From assembly GCF_900110765.1 (NCBI RefSeq), contig NZ_FOEO01000018.1, forward strand, positions 1 through 64,000: 64,000 nt of DNA, given 5' to 3'. Below the pieces are notes generated by a model, which was given only the letters and a program-made list of their open reading frames with translations, was not told where the DNA came from and searched no databases. Shown piece by piece: positions 1 through 7,840 of this stretch. The DNA is from Pseudomonas sp. NFACC02. Its GTDB lineage: Bacteria > Pseudomonadota > Gammaproteobacteria > Pseudomonadales > Pseudomonadaceae. Numbering within the stretch: position 1 is the first letter of the stretch; the number at the start of each line of letters is the position of its first letter. Made by a program: the position numbers and the translations under genes.

Positions 1-117
1 CTGGCCGCTGATGGCGCTGACCACGTTGGTGCAAACCGTCAGGCTGCCGATGGTGCTGACCATGTCGGTGCAAATCGTCTGGCCGCTGATGGCGCTGACC
101 ATGTCGGTGCAAACCGC
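1..117 (+). repeat. Three 39-bp tandem repeats inside a coding region
   Basis: Units lie at 1-39, 40-78 and 79-117. They differ by a few bases, mostly keeping the same amino acids. The period is a multiple of three, so copy number can change without breaking the frame. There are no spacers, so this is not a CRISPR array. The array may extend upstream beyond the window. Confidence 0.85.
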
Positions 118-126
118 GTCAGCTAA
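1..126 (+). CDS. C-terminal end of a 13-residue tandem-repeat protein (partial)
   Basis: The first reading frame is open from the window edge to a TAA at 124-126. It encodes three near-identical 13-residue units of the form LAADGADHVGANR followed by V-S. The start and any signal peptide lie outside the window. Short exported-looking proteins with repeats of this type are common in Pseudomonas, as I remember, and some are loosely annotated as phage infection protein, but no function is established. The in-frame DNA repeat and the terminator 55 bases downstream support a real gene end. I do not assign a function. Confidence 0.6.
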   Translation: MAADGADHVGANRQAADGADHVGANRLAADGADHVGANRVS

Positions 127-179
127 TACGATTTACAGGTCTACCGCTTCACGTGTTCCACCTCTCGAACTCCCTTTGT

Positions 180-207
180 AGCCCGGTTTATGCCGGGCTT
201 TTTTTTG
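180..207 (+). terminator. Intrinsic terminator of the repeat protein gene
   Basis: A perfect 7-bp stem AGCCCGG/CCGGGCT with a 6-base loop is followed by a run of T residues. It sits 54 bases after the stop codon of the repeat protein gene and before the flavin reductase gene. Confidence 0.85.
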
Positions 208-327
208 CCCGAATAACCGCAGGGTCTGGAATCCCCAGGAAATGCCTTGCACTATGACGGCCTTCATTCTGTGCAGACAGCCGCTGCCCAAGTCGGCTCG
301 TCGCCTCTCTCATCCAGGAAATACGCC

Positions 328-951
328 ATGTCAGACGATATTCATTTCTACGAACCTTCCAAAGGTCACGGGCTGCCGCACGATCCGTTCAACGCCATCG
401 TCGGCCCGCGTCCCATTGGCTGGATTTCGTCTCAGGACGCCCACGGCAAGCTGAATCTTGCGCCTTACAGTTTCTTCAACGCCTTCAACTACGTGCCGCC
501 GATCATTGGCTTCTGCAGCATTGGGCGCAAAGACAGCTTGAACAATATTGAGCAGACTGGCGAGTTCGTATGGAATCTCGCCACCCGCCCGCTTGCCGAG
601 CAGATGAACATGAGCTGCGCGCCCGTGGCAGCCGATGTCAACGAATTCGAGCTGGCGAACCTCACCGCCGAGCCTTCGCGCATCGTGTCGGTGCCGAGGG
701 TCAAAGAGACGCCGGTGGCGTTCGAGTGCAAAGTGACGCAGATCATCCAGCTACAGCGAGCGGACAAAGAAGTGGTACCAAGCTGGTTGATTCTGGGAGA
801 GGTAGTGGCGATTCACATCGCCAAGCGCCTGCTCAAGGACGGAATCTACGACACCGCGGCGGGTGAGCCGATCCTGCGCGGCGGTGGACCCGCCGATTAC
901 TTCCAGTTGGGCCCCGAATCGTTGTTCAAGATGTATCGACCGAAAGCCTGA
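328..951 (+). CDS. Flavin reductase-like, FMN-binding split-barrel protein
   Basis: This 207-residue protein has the pattern of the flavin reductase-like domain (DIM6/NTAB type): an N-terminal IVGPRPIGWISS stretch around residues 22-33, NLAPYSFFNAFN around 43-54, and a central FVWNLATRPLAEQMN segment. Family members bind FMN and reduce flavins or act as flavoredoxins, probably in the cytosol. The ATG at 328 was chosen over an upstream in-frame ATG at 247 because AGGAA precedes it by a normal distance and family homology begins there. The stop abuts the stop of the convergent small gene. The substrate is unknown. Confidence 0.85.
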   Translation: MSDDIHFYEPSKGHGLPHDPFNAIVGPRPIGWISSQDAHGKLNLAPYSFFNAFNYVPPIIGFCSIGRKDSLNNIEQTGEFVWNLATRPLAEQMNMSCAPVAADVNEFELANLTAEPSRIVSVPRVKETPVAFECKVTQIIQLQRADKEVVPSWLILGEVVAIHIAKRLLKDGIYDTAAGEPILRGGGPADYFQLGPESLFKMYRPKA

Positions 952-1191
952 TCAGTCTTGGGCGAACATCAACTCGCCCTCAGGGGTCACGTCGATCAAC
1001 CGCTCCAGTTCCTGGGCAGCGGCTTGATCGGCGGCCAGGGCCGTTTTGAACTTCTGATCATCGAGCACGCGATGAAAGGTCGGCGCACCGCCAGCGTTCA
1101 AGCCTTTGACCGCAATCGCGGCGCTGTAGCCAGCCTCCCCCGGAACAGCGGCGGAAACGGCTTCGTAATGCTGGAATTCTTTGCGTGCCAT
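952..1191 (-). CDS. Small conserved hypothetical protein (79 aa)
   Basis: This is a 79-residue soluble, slightly acidic protein with no signal peptide, membrane segment or cysteine. The sequence mixes an Ala/Gly-rich first half with a charged helical C-terminal half (ALAADQAAAQELERLIDV). Its TGA is immediately next to the TGA of the convergent flavin reductase gene. I do not recognise a domain. The ATG start and compact convergent arrangement make it a plausible gene. Confidence 0.55.
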   Translation of the reverse strand: MARKEFQHYEAVSAAVPGEAGYSAAIAVKGLNAGGAPTFHRVLDDQKFKTALAADQAAAQELERLIDVTPEGELMFAQD

Positions 1192-1302
1192 GGAATCGGG
1201 ATCCTGCCTTGAGAAGAGAAAGGCGAAGATTTTAAACCGTTGACGTCGATTAGGGGTGAGCTGCTCTTGGGCCGCTTGATGCTGACCGAGGCGAATACCC
1301 TG

Positions 1303-1656
1303 TCACCCCGCCTTCCTGACGTCCGGCAAGCCATACGCTGCCTCGGCCTGCGCGACGCTGACGTGGGAGAACGTCTGAAAGTCCAGGCTACTGACCAGGC
1401 GTTCGGTCACCAACTCGGAAAAGATTTTCAGCTCAGGGGTGGCGAACCAGTCGTTCATGGCGGATGCGTCGATCCACACGCCGCTGATCACCCACACGTC
1501 CTTGTCTGTCATCGATTGCTGCAGGGCGAAGTGCAGGCAACCGCCGGTGCTGGAAGATGGGGCGATCAGCGCGCTCAGGCGTGCGCCCAGTCGGGCACTG
1601 TTCCCGGCGCTGGCGCGTAAGGATACAAGGTGACTCACAGCTGACAGGTTGTGCAT
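1303..1656 (-). CDS. Putative antibiotic biosynthesis monooxygenase (ABM)-type domain protein
   Basis: This 117-residue protein looks like a small dimeric alpha-beta barrel. It contains CLHFALQQSMTDKDVWVISGVW and, later, DWFATPELKIFSELV, an ordering typical of ABM-domain proteins (ferredoxin-like fold, often quinone- or heme-degrading, or of unknown role). I chose the ATG at 1656 because AAGGAG stands 8 bases before it; the upstream in-frame GTG at 1665 lies directly against that site. It is divergent from the AraC gene and may share the paired motif in the intergenic region. The substrate is unknown. Confidence 0.65.
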   Translation of the reverse strand: MHNLSAVSHLVSLRASAGNSARLGARLSALIAPSSSTGGCLHFALQQSMTDKDVWVISGVWIDASAMNDWFATPELKIFSELVTERLVSSLDFQTFSHVSVAQAEAAYGLPDVRKAG

Positions 1657-1750
1657 GATCTTCACTCCTTTGGTTCAGCCGCGATCGAAGAAGGCGTGGC
1701 GGCTGGATGTGAAGATTAGGGCCCCAGACGCAAGTGTCGGTAGCCGATTA

Positions 1751-1919
1751 CTGCCCGGTTATTGCCTGATTCTGCGCGGATACGTCCCCACCGCGGGTGC
1801 ATCGCCCGTCGACTCCTGCCGTTCGATGTGGGACTTTCAAGCAATCGACACCAGCAGACAGAGCGGTTGGTCGCCTATTCATTCAACCCTTGGCAGAATC
1901 AGGCAATCATCCGGCAGGA
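1751..1919. promoter_or_regulatory. Inverted pair of long AraC-type operator motifs
   Basis: The 14-mer TTGCCTGATTCTGC at 1762-1775 occurs again as its exact reverse complement at 1893-1906. Similarity extends on one side of each copy (CTGCC-x-GG) to about 28 bases. The copies lie about 130 bp apart in the 332-bp gap between the ABM-type gene (minus) and the AraC gene (plus). Long asymmetric sites like these fit monomer-pair binding by AraC-family proteins. That the neighbouring AraC protein binds them, and controls both genes, is inference. Confidence 0.6.
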
Positions 1920-1988
1920 TTCGCCTACCGCTCGCGATTGCACAAAAATAAGCTGTGATGCATCGACGCTTCGTCAGAGGATTTTTTC

Positions 1989-2954
1989 ATGTTGCCTACC
2001 GCCGTTGAGCCCGCCGTGACCAGTGCCACGCCGGACACCCGGACGCTGCCTGAACTGAACGCACACATGGAACAGCAGCGTGCCGAGCTTGCCGGGCTGA
2101 TTCGTCGGCACGCCCCAACGGACGGCAGCTTTCAGACCTTGATCAAGCCGCTGTTCATGGTGCGTCACGACCGCCCGCTGCAGTCCGTGCCGGGCCTGGT
2201 TCAACCCGCGCTGTGCATCATGGCGCAAGGTCGCAAGGACGTGACATTGGGTGGCGAGGTGTTCACCTACGACCCGCTCAACTACCTGGTGCTGTCAGTC
2301 GCCCTGCCCATCAGCGGCAAAGTGATTCATGCCACGCCGGAAGACCCGCACCTGGCCATGCGGCTGGACATCGACCCTGCCGACATCAATGCGCTGATTG
2401 CCGAGGCCGGGCCCATGAGCGTTCCGACTCGCCCCAGCGGACGCGGCATGTACGTGGAGCGCATCGATTCACAATTGCTGGACGCGGTCATCCGACTGAT
2501 CCGGCTGCTGGACAGCCCGAAAGACATTCCCATGCTGGCGCCGCTGATCACCCGCGAGATCCTCTACCGTTTGCTGCGCGGCAGTGAGGGCTATCGGCTG
2601 TATGAAATCGCCATTTCCAACTGCCAGACCCATCGCGTGACGCAGGCGATCAAATGGCTGAACGAACACTTTCAGCAGCCGTTGCGTATTGAAGAACTGG
2701 CCCGGGAAGTGAATCTCAGCGTGTCGACCCTGCACCATCGCTTCAAGGCCGTGACCGCCATGAGCCCGTTGCAGTATCAGAAGCAGCTGCGTCTGCAGGA
2801 GGCCCGTCGTTTGATGCTGTCCGACGGGCTGGAGGCGTCAGCGGCCGGTTACAAAGTAGGGTACGAAAGCCCCTCCCAGTTCAGCCGCGAATACAGTCGT
2901 CTGTTCGGCGCGCCCCCCTTGCGGGACCTGGCGCGCCTGCGCAAGACGCTGTGA
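1989..2954 (+). CDS. AraC-family transcriptional regulator with AraC_N domain
   Basis: This 321-residue protein has an N-terminal sensor of the AraC_N type (roughly residues 45-200; GLVQPALCIMAQGRKDV and YLVLSVALPI) and a C-terminal double helix-turn-helix (roughly 215-315). The DNA-binding part includes LAREVNLSVSTLHHRFKAVT and the AraC signature VGYESPSQFSREYSRLFG. Members with this N-terminal domain, such as the YqhC type, often control nearby oxidoreductase genes in response to reactive small molecules. Here the divergent partner is an ABM-type protein. An AGAGGA-like site precedes the ATG. The inducer is unknown. Confidence 0.9.
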   Translation: MLPTAVEPAVTSATPDTRTLPELNAHMEQQRAELAGLIRRHAPTDGSFQTLIKPLFMVRHDRPLQSVPGLVQPALCIMAQGRKDVTLGGEVFTYDPLNYLVLSVALPISGKVIHATPEDPHLAMRLDIDPADINALIAEAGPMSVPTRPSGRGMYVERIDSQLLDAVIRLIRLLDSPKDIPMLAPLITREILYRLLRGSEGYRLYEIAISNCQTHRVTQAIKWLNEHFQQPLRIEELAREVNLSVSTLHHRFKAVTAMSPLQYQKQLRLQEARRLMLSDGLEASAAGYKVGYESPSQFSREYSRLFGAPPLRDLARLRKTL

Positions 2955-3052
2955 CCCCCTGACGAGCACTGCATCAGCAACGCGCTGCATCAGGCAGAAA
3001 AAGTCGCGGCACAACGACAAATCCACCGATCATGCACCGCTCGCTGCCTGAC

Positions 3053-4690
3053 TCACGATGCTTTCAGACCTTTCATCCAGCGATGCTGGTCTATCTCGAT
3101 GACGGTGGGGCCTTGCCGACTCTTCGCTGCATCAAGCGCTGCTTTTAAAGGCTCGACGCCGCCGACCGCCTCGGCCGCACAGCCCAGCGCTTTGGCGACG
3201 CCGATGAAATCAGGGGTGTAAATGTCAACGCCCACCGGCTCGATCGCGCGATTGACCATGTACTTCTTGATCTCTTCATAACCCTGGTTGTTCCACAGCA
3301 AGACAATGATTGGGGTGCGCGCTTCGACAGCGCTGGCCAGCTCGGACAGCGTGAACTGAAGACCGCCGTCGCCGATCAGGCAGGCCACCGGGTGATGCTC
3401 GCCTGCATCTCGACTGCCCAGCCAGGCGCCAACAGCGGCGGGTAGCGCGTAACCCAGCGTGCCGTAACCGGTGGACGAGTTGAACCAGCGGCGAGGCTTG
3501 TCCAGATCCAGGGTCAGGTTCCCGGTGTAGACCGGCTGGGTTGAGTCGCCGACGATCACCACGTCGGGCAGCACCTCCAGGACGGTCTGCAAGAAGAGCG
3601 TCTGGCCGCGAGTGGCTTCATCCCAAGAGGTCGCCAGCGTCGCTTTGAGCGCGGCCGCGCGTTTGTGGCCCCAATCGTTTTGACGTTCGACCAGTGTTTC
3701 CTCCCCCAAGGCAGCCACCAGCGCCTCAGCCGCGCTCCGGGCATCGGACACCAGGGCGACCTTGGGCGGGAAGTTGCGCACCGTCTGATCAGGGTCGATA
3801 TCGATACGCAACAGTGTGCCGGGAATCTTGAAGTGCCCCTGGAATGTAATGTCGTAATCGGTTTCGGCCAGTTCTGTGCCGATCGCCAGCACCACGTCGG
3901 CGCCTTCGATGATTTCGCGGGTCGGGTCAAGTGACTGGGTCGAACCGATCAACAACGGGTGATTCGAAGCCAGCATGCCCTTGGCGTTGATCGTCAGCGC
4001 AACTGGCGCATCGAGCTGTTCTGCCAGTTGAGTGAGTGGGCCGGCCGCATAAATGGCGCCACCACCGGCCAGGATCAGCGGACGCTTGGCCTTGGCCAGC
4101 AGCCCTGCCATTTGCTTGATGGCCGCAGGCGATGGACCGGCCGGCGTGACGGACACCGGCTGGCTGTCCAGCAGGTCATCAGCGTTTTCAACCAGCACAT
4201 CCAGCGGAATTTCGATGTGTACAGGCCGTGGGCGACCGGCCTGGAACAACGCGAACGCACGGGCCAGCACCGAGGGCAGTTCGGCGGCCGACATCAATGT
4301 GTGGGAGAAGGCAGCGACCCCCGCCACCAGCGCACTCTGCGAGGGCAGTTCATGCAACTTGCCGCGTCCGCCGCCCAACTGGTTGCGCGACTGCACACTG
4401 GAAATCACCAGCATCGGAATCGAGTCGGCATAGGCCTGCCCCATTGCGGTCGTGATGTTGGTCATTCCAGGGCCGGTGATGATGAAACACACACCTGGCT
4501 TGCCGCTCGTGCGCGCATACCCGTCGGCCATGAAACCGGCGCCCTGCTCGTGGCGCGGCGTGACGTGATTGATCGAGGACCCTGCCAGGCCGCGATACAG
4601 CTCCACCGTATGCACGCCGGGAATGCCAAACACCTGCTCGACACCGTACCCCTCGAGTAACTTGACCAACACTTCGCCACACGTCGCCAT
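3053..4690 (-). CDS. ThDP-dependent decarboxylase/acetolactate synthase family (AruI-like)
   Basis: This 545-residue enzyme has the three-domain layout of the ThDP enzymes: an N-terminal PYR domain with the conserved Glu in TPRHEQGAGFMADGYAR (about residues 44-60), a central nucleotide-fold domain, and a C-terminal PP domain with GDGGLQFTLSELASAVEAR and the NNQGY metal-binding end. The start FGIPGVHTVELYRGL matches what I remember of 5-guanidino-2-oxopentanoate decarboxylases (AruI, arginine transaminase pathway) better than IlvB/IlvG. No regulatory small-subunit gene is nearby, arguing against a biosynthetic acetolactate synthase. It is divergent from a LysR gene that probably controls it. 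The substrate is not proven, so no symbol is given. Confidence 0.8.
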   Translation of the reverse strand: MATCGEVLVKLLEGYGVEQVFGIPGVHTVELYRGLAGSSINHVTPRHEQGAGFMADGYARTSGKPGVCFIITGPGMTNITTAMGQAYADSIPMLVISSVQSRNQLGGGRGKLHELPSQSALVAGVAAFSHTLMSAAELPSVLARAFALFQAGRPRPVHIEIPLDVLVENADDLLDSQPVSVTPAGPSPAAIKQMAGLLAKAKRPLILAGGGAIYAAGPLTQLAEQLDAPVALTINAKGMLASNHPLLIGSTQSLDPTREIIEGADVVLAIGTELAETDYDITFQGHFKIPGTLLRIDIDPDQTVRNFPPKVALVSDARSAAEALVAALGEETLVERQNDWGHKRAAALKATLATSWDEATRGQTLFLQTVLEVLPDVVIVGDSTQPVYTGNLTLDLDKPRRWFNSSTGYGTLGYALPAAVGAWLGSRDAGEHHPVACLIGDGGLQFTLSELASAVEARTPIIVLLWNNQGYEEIKKYMVNRAIEPVGVDIYTPDFIGVAKALGCAAEAVGGVEPLKAALDAAKSRQGPTVIEIDQHRWMKGLKAS

Positions 4691-4836
4691 TGTCTGGACC
4701 TTATCGTCGTCTGAAAACCGGATTCGGAGCTGCCCGCACGGCTCACACCCGGCGCGGCAGAGGTAGGATCATTGGAACCGTGCGGACATATCGGTGACAA
4801 CGCAAAAAATGTCATGCTTAGCCATGTTTTCAGCTC

Positions 4837-5739
4837 ATGGCTCAGCAACCGATGAAACGTCTGCCTGCCCTGCCCGCCCTGCACACCTTCCTGATTACGG
4901 CTCAGTGCTGCAATTTCACGCGCGCGGCAGAGCGGTTGCACATTACGCAAGGCGCGGTCAGCCGGCAGATTTCGGGGCTGGAGAGTCATCTGGGCTACCG
5001 CCTTTTTCAGCGCCACGCACGCGGGCTGAGCCTGACGGCACAAGGTCGTGAACTGTTCCCGCGCATCCAGCACGTGTTCGCGCTGATCGACGAGGCGGTC
5101 GATCAGGTCGGCATCAAACCCGAAGCGCTGCAACTCAAGGCCCCCACTTGCATGATGCGCTGGCTGCTGCCACGCCTGTTGCAGTGGCAAAAGGAGCGTC
5201 CGGATGTGCCCGTGGAACTGACGACGACCGTGCAGCACGCAGTGGACTTCCATCGCGAGGCGTTCGACGCCGCCGTGGTCTACGGTGCGCGCCCTGATGG
5301 TTCGATGCAGGTTCATCACATCTTTGACGAACAACTCACGCCGGTCTGTTCCCCATCACTGCTGGACGGTTCAACGCCGCTCGGCCAGTTGAGCGATCTG
5401 GAGCAGCACATGCTGCTGCACCCGACGCGCGATCAACGTGACTGGGAACAGTGGCTCAAAGCGGCGGGTACCACCCTGAGCAACATCAGCAAAGGTCAGC
5501 ATTTCGACACACTCGACCTGGCGATGACGGTCGCGTCTCAGGGTTCGGGCGTCGCGATGGGCGACTGGGCACTGATCGGCGAAGACCTGAGCGCCGGGCG
5601 GCTGGTGATGCCGTTCGATCTGCGGGTAACAACCGGCCAGGCATACTATTTCGTTTACCCGAACCGCGGGGCTTCACCGCCATTGCAGGAACTGCTGAAT
5701 TGGCTGCTGGCCCAGGCCGGTCAGCGCCAGGACTCGTGA
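4837..5739 (+). CDS. LysR-family regulator, GcvA-like
   Basis: The 300-residue protein has an N-terminal winged helix-turn-helix (LPALHTFLITAQCCNFTRAAERLHITQGAVSRQISGLE, split over residues 9-48) and a LysR substrate-binding domain. The HTH and FQRHARGLSLTAQG resemble the GcvA/TrpI group. It starts 146 bp from the divergent AruI-like gene, the classic arrangement for a LysR regulator and its target. The target is inferred from position only. Confidence 0.88.
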   Translation: MAQQPMKRLPALPALHTFLITAQCCNFTRAAERLHITQGAVSRQISGLESHLGYRLFQRHARGLSLTAQGRELFPRIQHVFALIDEAVDQVGIKPEALQLKAPTCMMRWLLPRLLQWQKERPDVPVELTTTVQHAVDFHREAFDAAVVYGARPDGSMQVHHIFDEQLTPVCSPSLLDGSTPLGQLSDLEQHMLLHPTRDQRDWEQWLKAAGTTLSNISKGQHFDTLDLAMTVASQGSGVAMGDWALIGEDLSAGRLVMPFDLRVTTGQAYYFVYPNRGASPPLQELLNWLLAQAGQRQDS

Positions 5740-5894
5740 TCAACGTGGTTAATGAGCCCTGAGGACAAACCTTGCAGCGCGCCCTGGCTGATAAAAACAT
5801 TCAATCTCTATCATCAGGCCATCATTGGCCATCCGTCCTACACTTACCTTGTCCGACAAAAAAACATTTTTGTAACCGGATCGAGGCAAATGCC

Positions 5895-6071
5895 ATGAAA
5901 ACCACAATAAAAAGACAATGCGTGTACGTAGTCGCTGTTCTGGCGGTGCTGAGCATCTATGCGGCAGGCGCCTATCGAATAGAACAACTGCGGCAGCAAC
6001 CGCGCATGGCGGTCGTCTGCACCATCGGACACTGTGTGCCGTCGGACGCCAGTTTCAGCGCCTTGCGCTGA
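5895..6071 (+). CDS. Small single-span membrane protein (58 aa)
   Basis: The 58-residue product begins MKTTIKRQ, then has one hydrophobic stretch (VYVVAVLAVLSIYAAGAY, about residues 10-27) and a short polar tail with two Cys residues (VVCTIGHCVPSD). The ATG at 5895 was preferred to the in-frame start at 5772 because GAGG lies upstream and the earlier sequence looks non-coding. The TM segment could also be an uncleaved export signal, leaving the Cys pair in the periplasm. Function unknown. Confidence 0.5.
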   Translation: MKTTIKRQCVYVVAVLAVLSIYAAGAYRIEQLRQQPRMAVVCTIGHCVPSDASFSALR

Positions 6072-6183
6072 ACGCATTCGACGCCATCCGCGTTCGAGGG
6101 AAATCGATAAAGCCAGCTATCGATTAGCTAGCTAACGGACTAGACTGAGCAAAAATTCCCGCAGCGGTGTACGGCGGGACCAC

Positions 6184-7710
6184 TTGCCAGTTCGAGCCCT
6201 TGTCGTGACTAGCCTCAACCAAACCCGTCCGGACATCCGCAGCATTCTGTTCGCGCTGATGATGGCCGTCTTTCTGAGCGCACTGGACCAGACCATCGTC
6301 GCGGTCTCGATGCCCGCCATCTCCGCTCAATTCAAGGATTTCGACCTGTTGGCCTGGGTGATCTCGGCCTATATGGTGGCGCTGACCGTTGCCGTGCCGA
6401 TTTACGGCAAGCTGGGCGATCTGTACGGCCGTCGACGCCTGATGCTGTTCGGCCTGGGGACGTTTACCCTCGCTTCCCTTTTTTGCGCCATGGCCCAGAG
6501 CATGGAGCAACTGGTGCTGGCGCGCGTGCTGCAGGGCATCGGCGCAGGCGGTATGGTCTCGGTCAGTCAGGCGATCATCGGCGACATCGTTCCACCGCGT
6601 GAACGCGGCCGGTATCAGGGTTATTTCAGCGGAATGTATGCGGCGGCGAGCGTTGCGGGACCGGTGCTGGGTGGCTTCATGACCGAATACCTCTCGTGGC
6701 GCTGGGTGTTCATCATCAACCTGCCGCTGGGCTTGGTGGCCTGGTGGGTCGCGCGTCGGACCCTGATCGGCCTGCCGGTTCCACAGCGCAAGCCTGTCAT
6801 CGACTACCTGGGCACGGTGCTGATGATCATCGGCCTCACGGCCCTGCTGCTGGGGATCACGGAAATCGGTCAGGGCCATAGCTGGCGCGATGATCACGTG
6901 CTGATTCAGCTAGGCGTGGCCCTGCTGGCGCTGGTGGTCTTCGTGCTGTTCGAACGCCGGACCCGCGAGCCCCTGCTGCCCATGCACCTGTTCGCCAACC
7001 GTAGCGCCGTGTTGTGCTGGTGCACGATTTTCTTCACCAGCTTTCAGGCCATCTCGCTGATTGTGCTGCTGCCATTACGATTCCAGACCGTGACGGGCGG
7101 TGGCGCAGACAGTGCGGCCCTGCACCTGATGCCATTGGCGATCGGCATGCCGATGGGCGCTTACTTTGGCGGACGGCGGACATCACTGACCGGCCGCTAC
7201 AAACCGATCATTCTGACGGGGGCAGCGCTGATGCCGCTGGCGATTCTGGGCATCGCTTTCACACCCCCACAGTCGGTGATCCTCACCGGACTTTTCATGG
7301 TGCTCACGGGCATCGCCAGCGGCCTGCAATTCCCCACATCGCTGGTTGGCACACAGAATTCGGTGGACATGAAGGACATGGGCGTGGCCACCAGCACCAC
7401 CAACCTTTTCCGGTCATTGGGCGGTGCTGTGGGCGTGGCGAGCATGTCGGCGCTGTTATTGGCCATGTTGACGACGTCTGGCTTGGGCCACCTCAGTGGC
7501 AGCGCGATCGGTGAAGGGGGTTCGGGCAATCTGTTGATAGACAGCCTGAACGCCGCCAGCGGCCCGGCGCTCGAACTGCTTCGTGGTCAATTGTCGATGA
7601 CCTTTCAGCATCTGCTGATGATCAGCGCCGCCGTCTCCGTCCTTGGTCTGGCAGCGGCGTTGGCAATGCCGAACAACCTTTTGCGCGGACGGGAGGACAA
7701 GGATCGGTGA
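6184..7710 (+). CDS. DHA2-family (EmrB/QacA) multidrug MFS exporter
   Basis: The protein of about 508 residues has 14-TM drug:H+ antiporter features: motif A-like GKLGDLYGRRRLMLFGLG, the LDQTIV motif in TM1 (LSALDQTIVAVSMPAI), and motif C-like GPVLGGFMTEYLSWRWVFIINLP. Family members export hydrophobic toxic compounds across the inner membrane. The start is uncertain: TTG at 6184 opens the frame and GTG at 6205 is an alternative; neither has a strong ribosome-binding site. No adaptor gene is adjacent, but ttgABC is 2 kb away. A gene of this type also lies beside ttgR in P. putida as I recall. Confidence 0.88.
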   Translation: MPVRALVVTSLNQTRPDIRSILFALMMAVFLSALDQTIVAVSMPAISAQFKDFDLLAWVISAYMVALTVAVPIYGKLGDLYGRRRLMLFGLGTFTLASLFCAMAQSMEQLVLARVLQGIGAGGMVSVSQAIIGDIVPPRERGRYQGYFSGMYAAASVAGPVLGGFMTEYLSWRWVFIINLPLGLVAWWVARRTLIGLPVPQRKPVIDYLGTVLMIIGLTALLLGITEIGQGHSWRDDHVLIQLGVALLALVVFVLFERRTREPLLPMHLFANRSAVLCWCTIFFTSFQAISLIVLLPLRFQTVTGGGADSAALHLMPLAIGMPMGAYFGGRRTSLTGRYKPIILTGAALMPLAILGIAFTPPQSVILTGLFMVLTGIASGLQFPTSLVGTQNSVDMKDMGVATSTTNLFRSLGGAVGVASMSALLLAMLTTSGLGHLSGSAIGEGGSGNLLIDSLNAASGPALELLRGQLSMTFQHLLMISAAVSVLGLAAALAMPNNLLRGREDKDR

Positions 7711-7728
7711 GGTTGTTTGCCATCCCGT

Positions 7729-7819
7729 CTGTAGGAATGCGCTTGCCGCGCAACGTTGCTCCGGCCGATGAATATTCACGACCATGCTGGCCTCTCGCGG
7801 ACAAGCGCGCTCCTGCAAG
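7729..7819. repeat. Degenerate REPIN-like inverted repeat pair
   Basis: A TGTAGGAATGCGCTTGCCGC-type arm at 7729-7751 faces an imperfect inverse copy at 7793-7816 (CGCGGACAAGCGCGCTCCTG). Arms of this kind, a TAGGAGCG head with a CTTG core, are typical of Pseudomonas extragenic palindromes. It fills the convergent gap between the MFS exporter and the Cache protein. It is more decayed than the copy at 15797-15928. Confidence 0.6.
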
Positions 7820-7840
7820 GCAGGCAGCGAATTCACTGAC

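Noticed and set aside
1..117. CRISPR-like direct repeats
   Set aside because: The units are contiguous with no spacers, have a period divisible by three and encode a repeated peptide.
4462..5334. Minus frame spanning the AruI-like/LysR divergent gap
   Set aside because: It crosses a promoter region and overlaps two well-supported genes in other frames.
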